Positions 1 through 12,128 are shown, numbered from the stretch's first letter. The stretch is 64,000 nucleotides of DNA from Silene latifolia (GCF_048544455.1 NC_133532.1:15068948-15132947); one strand, 5' to 3'. Notes: generated from the sequence alone by a model not told the origin. Numbers and translations are program-made.

Positions 1-313
1 TTCAGATGTTGTTTATCATAGCCAAGGGGATGAATCTCCGAGACACTTTTTTGTGTCTTGTTGCGGGTATTTCTCCGAAACTTTGTCTATAAAGATGAGT
101 AAAGTTATGATCGACCATTTGGCCAGCTCTAACCGTCCCTTCATGAATGATGGGGATGTTGAAGATGATCTTTGTGTGCAGTCAGTCGTACGCCGTCAAC
201 ACTGTTATGTTAGCGGATGTAGCTACTTTGTTGTTTTAGTTTATGGTTTACTAAAATAAGTGCATTTGATCAAATGAGTCAAATGTCATCTGTCTAAACC
301 CTTTATTTACAGC

Positions 314-354
<41 letters not shown>
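1..354 (+). repeat. Unclassified poly(A)-tailed dispersed repeat, copy 1 (open at left edge)
   Basis: This segment matches the reverse complements of 28365-28745 and 56990-57190, and it ends in an uninterrupted A-run (317-354) preceded by ACAGCTGT. The A-run points to spread by retroposition. A 68-residue frame (53-259) includes DHLASSNRPF, and closely related peptides are open in the other two copies. No tRNA-like A/B boxes were recognised, so I do not call it a SINE outright. Its 5' end probably lies outside the window. Confidence 0.6.
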
Positions 355-355
<1 letters not shown>

Positions 356-1517
356 CATGAATTTGGTACCAAAGTGTGCAGAAGCTTCTCATCAGGTCAG
401 TTTGACAAAATCACATACCCAAAAAAACATCCAAATTTTAGTTTATTGATCCCATTTACTTTACACACTGATTTCTCACACGATACTTTGACCATCGTTT
501 GATACAAAGTATAACCTTTTTTTTTATTGAAAAATATGATTTTTTACGAAAGATTTTCTTATAACAAATATAACTATGTGGTCCGTAAATAGTTGTTGCT
601 ATAAATAAGGTGCATATATAGCATAAGAGAGAGAATCATGAGATAAAGTCGTCAACTACCCACAAGTTTAAGTTGAGTAATTGTGATGTTAGTATGTTAC
701 CGATCATAAATATAAAAATTGCGATAAAATCACTCCTTATTTTGCGTTCGTTTTATTTCTAAAGCCTTTTGGAATATTACATGTGCTTTGAGTTCTCGAT
801 CATGCAAACAAAAACTCATAACCTTATGTCTAAATCTAGCTTCGCTTTGACAGCTTCGTCGTTCAGACTCTATTTTGATACAGAGAATTGAGGGAAAGGC
901 ATAGGAGAAACATATAGATGGAGAAAAAACGTGATCAACAATATCACATAGTCAATCACAATACATTTGGAGAGCTGAAAATGAATGTACAAAAGAATAT
1001 ATTATCATTATACTTCAAATTTCGGCATATTGAGATAAGTGCATAAATAAATTCGAATATACTCAGTTATATAGATGCCAGCTGAGCATACCAGTATACT
1101 TCAACCGATAATAATTTTAATTTAAACGTTCTTGTAGGTATAGTAGGTATACACAAATATATACTCCGTATTAATATAAATATATTTCCTTTGTTCCAAT
1201 CATTTTAGACGGAATTTGTAAGTATCTGAACCAAATGATTTGGTTAACAGTCTGATTATTATGGAATATTGTTTCCATGTTTGACAACTTGGGTGTCGGG
1301 GTGGTCGAACTCACAACCGCAGCAATATGCCTTTGGATTAAGCCCATCAGAGTTGTGACAAATACATTCTGGACAGAGCAACGTAGGCGGTGCTGCATTA
1401 TTAAATTCACACAAACTTAATCAGTAAAAAAAAAAAACATGTTAGTACCATAGGATAAAATAAGAAAAGATTAATATATCGATCAAGCATCTTAAATTAT
1501 ACTCTATTTTTTTGTCG
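355..1517. other. AT-rich intergenic DNA, nothing recognised
   Basis: No coding exon, RNA gene or element boundary could be supported. The one reading frame (1171-1410, minus) has no family resemblance and lies in AT-rich sequence. Confidence 0.6.
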
Positions 1518-1639
1518 AAAAATTCTTACGTCCTCCGGGAGTACCGTACTCCTTACACTTAAAACTAATCCACCAAATAGAATATAATAATAACCTAGGT
1601 GTAAAGAGTACGGTACTCCCGGAGTACACAAGAATTTTT
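1518..1639. mobile_element. Palindromic MITE (foldback, about 120 bp)
   Basis: The two ends are near-perfect inverted repeats of about 40 bp. The left arm contains CTCCGGGAGTACCGTACTC and the right arm its complement GAGTACGGTACTCCCGGAG. The outer parts AAAAATTCTT and AAGAATTTTT also pair. About 35 bp of AT-rich spacer separates the arms. This is the structure of a short non-autonomous DNA transposon; the superfamily was not determined. Confidence 0.7.
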
Positions 1640-3088
1640 CTTTTTTGTCAATAACACATACAAGTATAAAATTATTATCCGATAATCAGGGGCGTTCTAA
1701 AACAAATTGAGGCCCTGTGCAACAAAAAAAAAATGAGGTATTAAGTATGAATGCACAAGTGTACTATACTTCGAGTTTTGTGTTTAATTTCATCAATAAA
1801 GCATGTAAATTCGGTGATCGGAATCAAAGGTCCGATTTCTTTAGTGAGGCAAAAACTTTAAGAGCAAATTACTAACTAAACAAAGTGAATAACTAGAAAA
1901 AAAAAATGAAGTGTTTAGAGGGGTAGAAGTCCCTCTACCTTGACCACTAGATAAGACCGTCTTATACTAATAAATTATAAATCGACCGAAACAAACGCAT
2001 TGAATCAGCACGTAACAAGACTGTTACATTTGTATTAAAAATAGTTTTTGAAATAAACAAGCATTACGTGTTTAGTAGAGATACCGTGATAACGCCTCGC
2101 GTCACACGTTAAAAGGACATAGATGATAACAAGTGAGATCATTAGGATTGCTTTAATGGATTTAAGCTTAATTGCCATTTCTGTAATTTGATTAGGGAAG
2201 TTTTGTTGTTGATTTCTAAGAGTAATACATCTGCTTTTTATAGTCTCAGTTAAGTATCCTGGCCGTAGTTCAGCACTTCAACCGTATTAATTAATTAAGG
2301 CACATTCTATACGTCGATTGACAATTAGTGCATGAGTTGACTTCATCACGGTCAACTTATAAATGTTTCCAATTACGCCCTTTTCTTTTCGGCTTAATTT
2401 CAACTCACTTCAGTTCAATTTATTTCAACTTTATTTATCTTAGTAAATTTTGATTCAGTTCAGTTCAGCTACATCCAACTCAAAAGAATAGGGCCAACAA
2501 GGAAAATGGAAAAAGAATACTTTTTCTATCTTATTAAATAATTTCTTTTCAATTTTACATGAATTTTTAATTTATGTGATCTAATGTACGTATTGGATAC
2601 GATTGATAGAAGTGAAATACTCTGTTACTTAAGTTATACAGTACTTTGTAGTCCACTAGTCCGTATGATGAATTAGAATACGTAAACTATTTTATGAGAT
2701 GTACCTACATATTATAGGAGACCGAGTAGATTAGTAGAATATTCACAAAATGTAATGGAAGTAATAAAGGAAAAGAAGACTCTAATAAGTGATTTACATT
2801 GACGGCAATGTCTAAAAAGATTAGGTTGTTTTGGTCATGGTAGGGGATAACATTTGACAATGTCAAGAGTATTTCATACGGAGTATTAACTTTCTTTTGG
2901 ATGGGATGTAAAGCAATTATCATATCTGCTCTGCCCTTAAAGCTATGTTACTCTGACACTTCACTTAGCTGTCGTGTCACGTGTTTAATATCTACTTGTC
3001 TGATACCTACGTGCCACGTCAACATTCATTTAAGACCAAAAAATTGAAAAATTCACACAAAATAGCCGTATCTAACACTCGACACGTC
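1640..3088. other. Intergenic DNA, nothing recognised
   Basis: AT-rich sequence without exon-like reading frames. The frame at 2705-2923 (minus) shows no recognisable domain and is treated as chance. Confidence 0.55.
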
Positions 3089-3194
3089 TTGAAGAGTCAA
3101 GGTAACACAGCTTGAAAGACGATGAATATTTAAAGAGCGTCTCGAAGAGTCAAGGTAACACAACTTGAAAGACGATGAATATTTAAAGAGCGTT
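3089..3194. repeat. Tandem duplication, 53-bp unit
   Basis: A 53-bp unit starting GAAGAGTCAAGGTAACACA occurs twice head to tail (about 3091-3143 and 3144-3194) with only a few differences, so the duplication is young. It lies about 450 bp downstream of the stop codon of the minus-strand gene at 3641-6753. Confidence 0.8.
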
Positions 3195-3640
3195 TGGACG
3201 GGTCTTTCAAAATGGATCAGGATATTCGGTTGGGGTAATTTTTTTCGGATTTTATATTAAGGTTTATAAAAGGAACATTGATAGTGTCAAAATATAGTGT
3301 TGGTTTAATTAGGTAATTTAAGTTGAATAAACACGCTATAGAGCCGATTTTGAGTGATAATCGTTGTATTTGCCGACCAATCCACGTTGGTTGTAACTTG
3401 GATCGATTGAACTTGTTTTTGGTATTTGCATCTCAAGGTAGTTCAAGTGCTTCGCGTTGGTATGGTTAACAAGACGATCTTAATCTTCCAAGATAATTGA
3501 TGAAACTAGCACACACGACACAACGAATCACTCGAATACAAATAGCTCGTCTTAAAGCTTAATACGTCTCAAATGAGATTTTAAGTTCCACAAACTATAC
3601 CCAAGTACACAACATCAACATGGTCGAAAATCGGTACAAG

Positions 3641-6600
3641 TCACCAAGATTCACCACAAAGTTGCCTAAGAACCCTACCATGAGGAGAATCAGGATCACC
3701 CCTCATTTTATTCCACTTCCATATTTCAGCAGCCCTCAATAACGCTTCCTCCGCGGTATCCTGTTGTTCCTCTTTAAACACTATTACTCCCTCCCTCGTG
3801 TTAGTATCCGTTGCTTGTGTTATCGGCTTTCTTGTATCCGCAAACTCTATTTCCGACAATGGTGACGCCTTATGGTCTTTGAAGTACTCCTTGTTGTCGT
3901 CATCTTGGGCTTTATTTTGGGCCTTCAGGTTTTCTTCATTGTCGGGCCATGGGTCTAAGACAGGCCCACTGCATATGATCTCGGTCACGGGTTCCGGTGG
4001 GGTTTGGGTCTGGGCTGATTGGCTGGATGATTGGCGTTTTTGGTGAGTGTTGGGCTTTGAGGGTAGGCCCACTTCTGTGTGCTCTAGCTTTGGTGATGAG
4101 GCTGTTGGTGATTTGGGTGGAGTGAATGGTTCGGATTCGGTTTGGATTGTTTTATGTGGGTTTGACCCATTATTGACGTCAGCCTGTTCACAAGGTTAAT
4201 TAATAAGGGGATAACAAACATCAAGAAAATGTGACAACATTCAATAAGGTTAGGCATCGAATATTTGATATATCGGCTCATTTAATTTCAAGAACAAATC
4301 AATAAATCTTCGATTTATTATCGAGTCAGCAATTTCGAACCTCACGTCTTTTGATCGTTTCATGTGAATTTCCGTTATAGAAGAGTATGAAAGGCAATTA
4401 TACCATAAAATTGTGTAAAACAGACTCACGTAATACAGTAGGTCTTCCTTGTGACGGGTCGGATATTGCGACGGGTATTTTGTGAGTGGAAATATGTAAA
4501 GGGGACAAGGTGGACACCCACCCCATGTGCTCCTTCTCTCACCCCCATGGGTTTTGTGTGAGACAATATGGTACCCGTCACAAGTTTGTGACGGATACCC
4601 TCCGTCATAAGGGAGAATTTGTGCACGTAATATTATGAACCATTTTCATTAAAATGATTAGTTAATCGCCACATCATCTATTTTATCAAACAGTTAGTCT
4701 TGCTGAAGACGGGTCGGAGCAAGTGACGGGTAATGTCACTCACAAAACAGATAGGGGGGACAAGGTGGGGCGTCCCCATATGTTTCCCTCTCTCTTCTAT
4801 TTGGGTCATTTGTGAGAGGAAATGGTATTCGTCACTCCAAAGTGACGGATACATGTCATCTTCAATGAGATTTTGTATTTATCAAATTATTGCATAAAAC
4901 ACCCACATAAATATTATACTCTCATCCAGACCAAAGGTTACATTGACTTTTTGGCACTATTTATGGTTGTAGAAAATCTTTGATATTACTCTTAATCAAT
5001 AAGAGAAAATATAGTCATCTGAGATCTTGTTTGGTTTATCTGAGATCTTGTTTGAGATCTTGTTTGGTTTATCGTCATGAATACTATACGAATATCAAAT
5101 TTTTATTATTTTTAATAATGTATTAACTAAAGATATTCACGTTGCAAAACACGTCTCGACAAGTGTGATAAAGTCAATGTAACGTTTGGCGTGAATGGGT
5201 TGCAACACGTCTCGACAAGTGTGATAAAGTTAATGTAACCTTTGGTGTGAATGAGAGGAAGTAGACAATTTAAGTGATCAGTTAATCACCAAATAAATCC
5301 ATTTTACAAAATTCTTAGACCATCCCCAAGCAGAAGATCGAGTTAATCGGGTCATCAATATCTTTCCTCATTATCACACCTTAATTATCTTGACCCACTT
5401 TCATCCTCCCAAGCAGAAGGTCACGACCTAGGTCACCAACCCAATTATTTTTCACTGTTTAACCAATGAGAGAGTCACCTACCGCGTCGTCATCATACTC
5501 AACCAAATGTCACCTTCTCTTTATTTTGACGGTTGTCCTTCTTTTGTTTTTTCACCAATGGGAGTATGCCACCAATGGGTCACCAACAAGTCGTCACCAA
5601 CTCAACTCAAAGTCACCAATTGACCCTGAGTAGTTGAAGGTCACCAAAATTAACCCCGTAATCCTAATTTAAGGTGTCATTAAGGTGACCCAACAAGGTC
5701 ACGACCCAGTCGGTGACGGGATGGTCTTACGCAAGAGCATTGCAAAATTATTATGTAAGACGGTTACATCCAAATAGTGGCATTCTTTGAACACAAGTAC
5801 AGGTTGGATCTTTGATGGATGAAATCAGCTTTATAGCTGGATTAGTTCAGACCAGTCACTTCTGTTTATAACAAGTACAATGGCGTAATGGGCCCAATAA
5901 GGTTCAAATTTCGGAAACAAGATAGATCTATTTAAATTCAATTCCTGATTATATTCACGTTACTTTGTACGGGTTAATAATCAACCTTACCCATCAGGTC
6001 AACTAGTAGACTGTAGACCTGACAAATTAACCCACTCCGAACGATCCCGGCCCACTTGACCCAAATAACCCGTACGAAAGACCTCAAGATTGACCCGACG
6101 CAATATTATCCGAGCAAACGTTATTGTTGCACACTAATTACTATCTGTAAGTTAAATAACTTGATAATAATAGTTTACTTAAAAATGACCTGAATCAGAA
6201 ATGGCCCAGTCATGCCTGAAATCAACACAAACCCAAACTAACCTGAACCTAACCCAGTTCACCCATTTGCTAGTTCTATTACGATTAGCATCTCCTCTAT
6301 CACGATCATTTATTTATAAAAAATAAAATCATACATGGGTGGAACCGGTCTTGGTACCATTCTCCAAAAATAAATTTTTGAGAGCAATCCTCTTAAAACT
6401 TATACAAATTTGTGACGCACCATAAGCTTATGACATCTCATAGCTAGTTCAAATAACGTTAAAAAAAAGGTGGTTGTGAAATGTCACAAGTCACTTTTCG
6501 TCACAAATAAGAATAACTATATGAGTAACTTAGATGAACGATTTAAGGAGAAAAAGAAGATATAAATGCATACCTGATCACTAGAATGAATAGCAGGATC

Positions 6601-6753
6601 AGCAGTACGATTAGTAGGAATAGGAACATAACCTTGTGTATCACCACTTCCTTGACTTGCTGAATAACCTCTTTTTATTAATATTCCCAAATTACCACCA
6701 CCACTTCCCTTAATCCTTCCACTAATAACTCTTAACAAACTTGTTTTCCACAT
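3641..6753 (-). CDS. Unknown protein with predicted mitochondrial presequence (2 exons, 240 aa)
   Basis: Two exons join in phase 0: 6574-6753 (60 codons) and 3641-4183 (180 codons plus stop), with a CAG|GTATGC donor and a TGAACAG acceptor. The ATG at 6753 is the first in frame. The N-terminus, MWKTSLLRVISGRIK onward, is rich in Arg/Lys, Ser and Leu without acidic residues up to an RGYSAS stretch near residue 33, which fits a mitochondrial presequence with an R-2 type cleavage site. The middle is Pro/Ser/Thr/Gln-rich and probably disordered. The C-terminus looks like the conserved part: EEALLRAAEIWKWNKMRGD followed by SPHGRVLRQL. I do not recognise the family and assign no function. The 2.4-kb intron (4184-6573) holds at least four MITEs. 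Exon structure is fairly sure, location is inference. Confidence 0.72.
4443..4632. mobile_element. MITE of the 'GTGACGG' family, copy A
   Basis: The outer segments carry inverted GTGACGGGT/ACCCGTCAC motifs around a 'gggacaaggtgg...ccatgtgctcc' core. The same layout recurs at 4696, 14190, 14497, 17331 and 33813. It sits in the intron of the mitochondrial-type gene. Confidence 0.6.
4696..4876 (+). mobile_element. MITE of the 'GTGACGG' family, copy B
   Basis: Terminal inverted repeats of the form TCTTGCTGAAGACG (left) and TCTCATTGAAGATG (right, read inward) enclose a GGGGGGACAAGGTGGGG core. The copy at 17331-17509 is its reverse complement at an estimated 80-85 percent identity. Confidence 0.7.
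4917..5264. mobile_element. Stowaway-like element with duplicated interior
   Basis: Ends are inverted: CTCTCATCCAGACCAAAGG at the left and CCTTTGGTGTGAATGAGAG at the right. Inside, a segment containing ACACGTCTCGACAAGTGTG is repeated about 65 bp apart (near 5150 and 5212). Confidence 0.5.
5318..5726. mobile_element. Tourist-like (PIF/Harbinger) MITE, 409 bp
   Basis: TTA duplications (5315-5317 and 5727-5729) flank inverted ends GACCATCCC and GGGATGGTC. A 3-bp TTA/TAA target duplication is the signature of PIF/Harbinger elements. No coding capacity is visible. It lies in the long intron of the gene at 3641-6753. Confidence 0.7.
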
Positions 6754-7371
6754 CTTAATTACCTTCAATGCTGTAATTATGCGTTAATTAATGTATAATA
6801 ATGTAACTACCGCCATTGAAGCTATAGGTTGGTCCATAATATAACATGTAGAGTATCGACGTGGAATATTGTTCGAGCGATTTCTGGAATTTTGAGTACG
6901 TGTTACGTGTCTCTTTTGTCTGCTTTTTTTGGGTGTTTTGGGCTCTGGATCAATTATTTGGGCCTTTTTTCAGGTCTATTGACTATTATCAAGCTTGTCT
7001 AAATTTGAGCCGATTCCGAGTTTAGTAAGGCTCGATTTATTCAGGATATATATAACCCATTCGGCCTAATTTAACTTAATTCAGAACTGTTGAAGCCGGT
7101 TATTTAAATCGTAATATAACCAGTTCGAATTCGTAATATCAATACGCAATTCGCTCAAAATTGAGCATAATTCGATAAAATTATAACAAAACACCATAAT
7201 TCGATGTAATTCCAATTCGCAGTCTGATTGAGCCAATTAGGTAATCCTGGTTGAAACCATATTGAGAAATGTTAATGTCATCATGTATTATGCCCAAATC
7301 CGTTAAATTCCAATCGTAAAGAATGAATGACTTGTAATGAGTCGCTTTCACAATTGCCTACCTAACCATCT
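6754..7371. other. Intergenic DNA upstream of the mitochondrial-type gene
   Basis: Holds the presumed 5' untranslated region and promoter of the minus-strand gene starting at 6753; no convincing TATA box was identified. The remainder is AT-rich sequence without exon-like frames. 7361-7371 is the left copy of a target duplication (see the next entry). Confidence 0.5.
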
Positions 7372-7425
7372 TTTTTTTTTTTTTTTTTTGACAGCAACAA
7401 ATAACATAGCTTATAACAGAGCTTC
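7372..7425 (-). mobile_element. Very short 5'-truncated retroelement tail (LINE-type)
   Basis: The 11-bp sequence CCTAACCATCT is repeated exactly at 7361-7371 and 7426-7436. Between the copies lie 54 bp which, read on the minus strand, end in a poly(A) run. A target duplication plus poly(A) and extreme 5' truncation is typical of LINE machinery. Confidence 0.7.
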
Positions 7426-7436
7426 CCTAACCATCT

Positions 7437-8106
7437 AACACTAATATTATTATTATTAATCAATATATGCAACTACGTGACCCTCTATGAATTACATCGC
7501 ACATTACTAGTACAACGGTAGTACACCGAGTTCAGATTTCTTTTCTAGTTTCATGTTTCACCTTATATCACACGTCATTAGAACGATTACGAAATATAAG
7601 ATGAAACACGTAAATGAAACACATGAACGAACAAACGTTACCGCCATTGAAATAACGCAACAAATGAAATTTAAATTTCAAAAAAGTAACAAAAATGGGG
7701 CAACACATTTGATTAAGAAAACTCAATTGGTCCGGTCCCTACATAAGTTAGAAATATCGGCTACTATCTACTCTTGCCTCTTAGGCTTTTGACTACTATT
7801 CCAAATTACAACCATGCCCTAGTTAGAACACCCCTCTAAAGGCCAAAACTGTTAAAACCCTAAAATTAACAAGGGCAAAACTGTAAAATCTCAAACCAAA
7901 CCAAAAATACAGCTGCGCACTACTCCATCACTACATCGAACAAATAAATTAAAGGATAGGAGAAGAAAACGGTAATTTTGTGTGTTGTCGTTGTCGATGC
8001 AGGGGCAAAACTGGAAACTCAATATATTCTCTCAAATCATCTTCATCTTCAGGATTTACCGATTCTTGTTTAAGATCATCTTAACTTAAGACGAGGTTGA
8101 TCATGA
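7437..8106. other. Intergenic region downstream of the GATA gene
   Basis: Contains the presumed 3' untranslated region of the minus-strand GATA gene near 8000-8106. The plus-strand frame at 7553-7792 shows no recognisable domain and is treated as chance. Confidence 0.5.
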
Positions 8107-9148
8107 TTAGGCATAGACAGAACCGTAAGACAAGGCCATTAATAATAAAGCAGCTTGTTCAACTTCACCAAATTTATTATTCGTACCGCTTTTTCGGATA
8201 CCAGATTGCATTACTTTAATCTTTAATGGCATACCAATATTATTGTTATTATCATTATTGTTTTTGATAATAGTCTTCTTCTTCAATTTGTTGTTGTCGT
8301 CTTTTTGTTGCTTGCTTATTCCCAAAAGTGCCCTTCTCTTTTTGTGGAATTTTATCCCGCATGCGTTGCATAATGTCTGACACATATAAATAAATTAATT
8401 TAATTACCCCAAGAATATGCAAATTCAAACACAAATTAATTAAACTTTTGAATAAAACAGTCTTAAACTCCATTCGTCCTAATTATTTGTTTGTTATATC
8501 AAGTTAAAAGGATCAAAATAGATAAACAAATGATTGTAACAAAAAGAGTATATAAAAGGATGAGACGGGCTTACACAATCATTACTCAAATTCAAATGAT
8601 CAAAAGTAAAATGACCAAAATAGGTCGGGTCTGGTCTGGTGGGTAAAAAATTAAAAAAGTTAATATTTTCTCTCGTTTGTTTATCTTTTGATTAAATTCA
8701 ATTGTTTGTTTATCTTTGATTAAATACAAATAAATAAATGATTGGAACAAAAAAGTTTTACAAAAAGGAGAAAGGGTTACACAATAATTATTGAAATTTA
8801 AATGATCAAAAGGTGAAATGACAAAAATGGGTCTGGTGGGTAAAAAAAATTGAAAAATTACCTTGGGACCAGCAGGACCGCCTCTCCAAAGTGGGGTAGT
8901 AGTAGTTTGACAGTCAGAACATTTTTTAACTTCACCATTGTTGTTAATGTTACTGTTTGAGTTACCATTACTGTTTGAGTTACTGTGGTTGCTGCTGCTG
9001 CTTTGAGAATCAGATGGAGAAGCACACTAAAAAACATCAAAACAAACCAAACAAAAAACATTAGACAAACCAGGTCGAGTCGGCTAACATGAATCATCAT
9101 TCGAAACACGAATAAACAAAGAATACTTACATCTTCAATGAGATCCAT
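8107..9148 (-). CDS. Class-B GATA zinc-finger transcription factor (GATA15/16/17-like, 150 aa)
   Basis: Three exons join cleanly in phase 0: 9131-9148 (MDLIED), 8862-9026 and 8107-8376. The protein has a Ser/Asn-rich N-terminus, then one plant GATA finger at about residues 42-67 with spacing C-x2-C-x18-C-x2-C (CSDC ... TLCNAC), including the TPLWRGGPAGPK loop that contacts DNA. A basic HKKRRA patch follows. The C-terminus EQAALLLMALSYGSV resembles the short hydrophobic tail found in small class-B GATA factors of the GATA15/16/17 type. The intron positions, one inside the finger just before the second Cys pair, match that group. It should act in the nucleus on W-GATA-R sites; the target pathway cannot be read from the sequence. 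The upstream region on the minus strand is CT-rich, a common plant 5' untranslated feature. Confidence 0.9.
8562..8861. repeat. Imperfect direct repeat in GATA intron 2
   Basis: A block of about 90-100 bp ending TCTGGTGGGTAAAAAA occurs at about 8562-8661 and again at 8770-8860, the second copy running up to the exon-2 donor. A local duplication inside the intron is the simplest reading; it does not change the coding exons. Confidence 0.6.
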
Positions 9149-12125
9149 GAGTTAAGAGGGATTAGAGAAGAAGGGTAAGATTGGAAAATAAATGTGTGAT
9201 CAAAGAAAGAAGAGAATGATCAAAATATTTGGCGGGATAAAGAGAGAAGAAGGAAGAAAGGAGGAGAAGAATAGGTTGCGGCGGGTTGAAAGGAGGAATT
9301 GAAAAAAGAGGGAAGAGAAATCAGGGTATTTAAAGTAAAGGGTATAGTGTGATGTGTGTTTGTGTTTTGCGCTTCTTTTTTCAAGGGTTGGATGTTTTAA
9401 GAGACTTTGATCGCCGAACCCTAGTATGTTTTGGGCTTACATTTTGGAATTACTTAAATACCCTTGGACCTTTGTTGATTTATAGGAGTATTTTTATTTT
9501 TATTTTTGAAAAATATCTTGAAAGTATTTGTTTCTTTGGAGCAAATATGGTATTTTTATCTATAGAATATTAAAAAAAAAAAAAAAAATACGAGGTTTAT
9601 GGCATGCAATACTAAAACGAAGATAATACTCTGTATTTTGTGGAGTTGCGGATTTGTGGCTGAATATGTCAAATTTGTAACGTATATCTATCTGTATACA
9701 CGTAGTATATCTTTTGGAGTCGTGAATCGGATTGACGGAGAAAATCATGTTTTATATACATTGAATCTTGCATTAGAACTTAGAAGATCCGTGTGTATGA
9801 GCACGTTGTTTTCACATTTGCTCCTTATTTGGTAATAGTGTTGACCTAGATAATTCTGTTTCACAATTTATCTTGTGTAAAACTTCGCCATATATACTTG
9901 AGCCTTTATTGGTTATTTAAAAGATTTTAATAATAAAATGCAAGACACATAAAATATATTATGAATGGATTTACATAATTATTAAATAAATTTGAAAATA
10001 TAAATTATACTTGAGAAAATGTCTTTGATTATGTAATTAAATATAAATTATACATGGATGTGAAGACAATAGAGTAGATTCTAATTTTATGGCTTTGGGA
10101 ATTTGTATGCTTAGACAAATACTAGCCATTTAGTTTTGTAGTAATGATTGATTGATTTTTTCCTCCTCCATTGAAATGCCAAAAAAAATTGTCGTTATTA
10201 TCACCATGTGGTAGTATTTGACCCAAGACGGATATTCCGTTTCAAACTAAGACTTGCTCTTACTTAAAAAAATGTCCTTAAACCTTTGACATTTTCTTAG
10301 ATATATTGTTACATTCATATTCACATTGTAAATGCAACTACAAAACTAGAAATAGCCATATGTAATATCTTAGGTAGGGGTAATTTAGTCATTTGAATAT
10401 AAATACGAATGTTGATTTGTGTTAGGGGACTTGGCACTATGGCAGTCAGGAAACTAAACAAACAACAGTCAAATGTAAAGTTTGACCAATTTAATTAGGG
10501 TTAGGTTAGCATGAGTTTTACATGTTTTCTATTCATTTTTTTCCTTGGAATTGATGATCGAAATGTTAAGGGTATCCCCTTAAACGAAAAGGCAGAGCCA
10601 TAATAAATAAAATACAGAGTACAATGTCGTAAGTAGGTGATACAGAGTATTTTTCTTAGATTTTCATCTTCGAATAATTGCTTTCACATTTATTAATCAT
10701 AAATTGATTGCAGTAACTAAAAATCATTCGTAATAATCCGTGATATGATTCATTTCATTTAATTATACTCGGGGTAGTAAATAGTAATTGCATTGGATTA
10801 GTGAAATAGAACACTCCCTATAATCTACTATAAGTCTATAACAATTTGTCAATTTGTGTCGATGATAAATAAGCGAATAGAGTAACGGCTTCAGTATGTT
10901 TCATTTTGTCTCAATCATTTATTTACTTTTATATTGTGAAATAAAAGGAGTAAAGAAGTGACTGAAATAGTGCATTTAATCGCGACTTTTTCATGATCCT
11001 CTATCACATTTATTATTTTTAAACTTTCCAAAATATTACCTGAGACGAAAACACGAAACAAACCCGACACGAAATTAATAGGTTTGAATTGAGGCTTGAT
11101 AACTATTTATGTAAGTGAGTCGACACAAGATTTAATTGGGCCGGCTTTAGATTGAAGGGTTCATGAGCTTTTTACATGTGACACGAACATAAACACAAAC
11201 TCAACAGAATTCAATCTGTTTGCGCGGTCAAATGCACGCGGTAAATCGAACGCAATTAGAATTTAGAAATGTAAATAACTTTATCTTATCGCTAAAATTA
11301 TGCGTTAGAGAGTGGCATTTGACTTTTAAATAAGAATATTACTTTTGAGTGAAAGATTTTAATTTTGCGTTAGTTTTGCCTTTTTACTTTTTGTTTTTCC
11401 TTTTATGTTTTGCTTTTGTTGTATGAGCTAGTTTTTATCAAACTTTGATTCTTCATCAAAATCATCACATACTCCACTTTTTATGTATTCTATCACCAGG
11501 GAAAGCAAAAATTGCTCAAATTAATGATCTTATCACATTGGAACTTCATATTGAAGTTTTAAGTCCGGTAGTGGAAATAATCCAAAACTCAACTAAAAGC
11601 TTATGAGTATTGAATTGTAAAATATGAGGGGAGAAGAGAAAAAAGGAACATATATCAGATGTACTACACTACTACCTCCAATTTTTGTGTTTTTAATCAT
11701 ATATGTATATTTTTTGAGTTTATTATCTCAAAGTTTATTTGTTTTTTAGCATATTAAATATTTTTTTGAGCTTATTAAAGTTTATAAGTTAGATTTTAAT
11801 TTTGTTCCTTCAAAGTCAAATTTTATTGTAACTTTTTAGAGCTTAATGTTCAAGTAACTAAACTCAGAAACTTTATAGTAAAACTCATAATTTTTAAAAC
11901 AAAACTCGAAAATTTTATTATAATGCTAAAAAACTATAAAATTGGTGGTAATACATCAGATGTATAATTCACTTACTGGAGAAGAGAAGGGAGTCTCTTA
12001 TGTTAACATGTTGTTGTAAATATTTCTCACGTGTCCGAGTATCGGTTTGGGAATAAAGTGGAGTAATATAATAGCCTAAATTAGTCCTTTAAATAAATTA
12101 TAAAATTATTCAAGAATAGGTCTTC

Positions 12126-12128
<3 letters not shown>
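9149..12128. other. Long intergenic region, nothing confidently recognised
   Basis: 9149-9350 is the GA-rich promoter/5' untranslated region of the GATA gene. Beyond it lies AT-rich DNA. Frames at 9349-9573 and 9599-9835 have no domain resemblance. No element boundaries were supported. Confidence 0.5.

Noticed and set aside
4084-4281. Separate 65-codon gene beginning MSRYIKYSM
   Set aside because: It spans the intron/exon 2 boundary of the mitochondrial-type gene in another frame and is explained by the spliced model.
9349-9835. Two plus-strand frames of 74 and 78 codons upstream of the GATA gene
   Set aside because: AT-rich, no domain, no splice-site context; probably chance.
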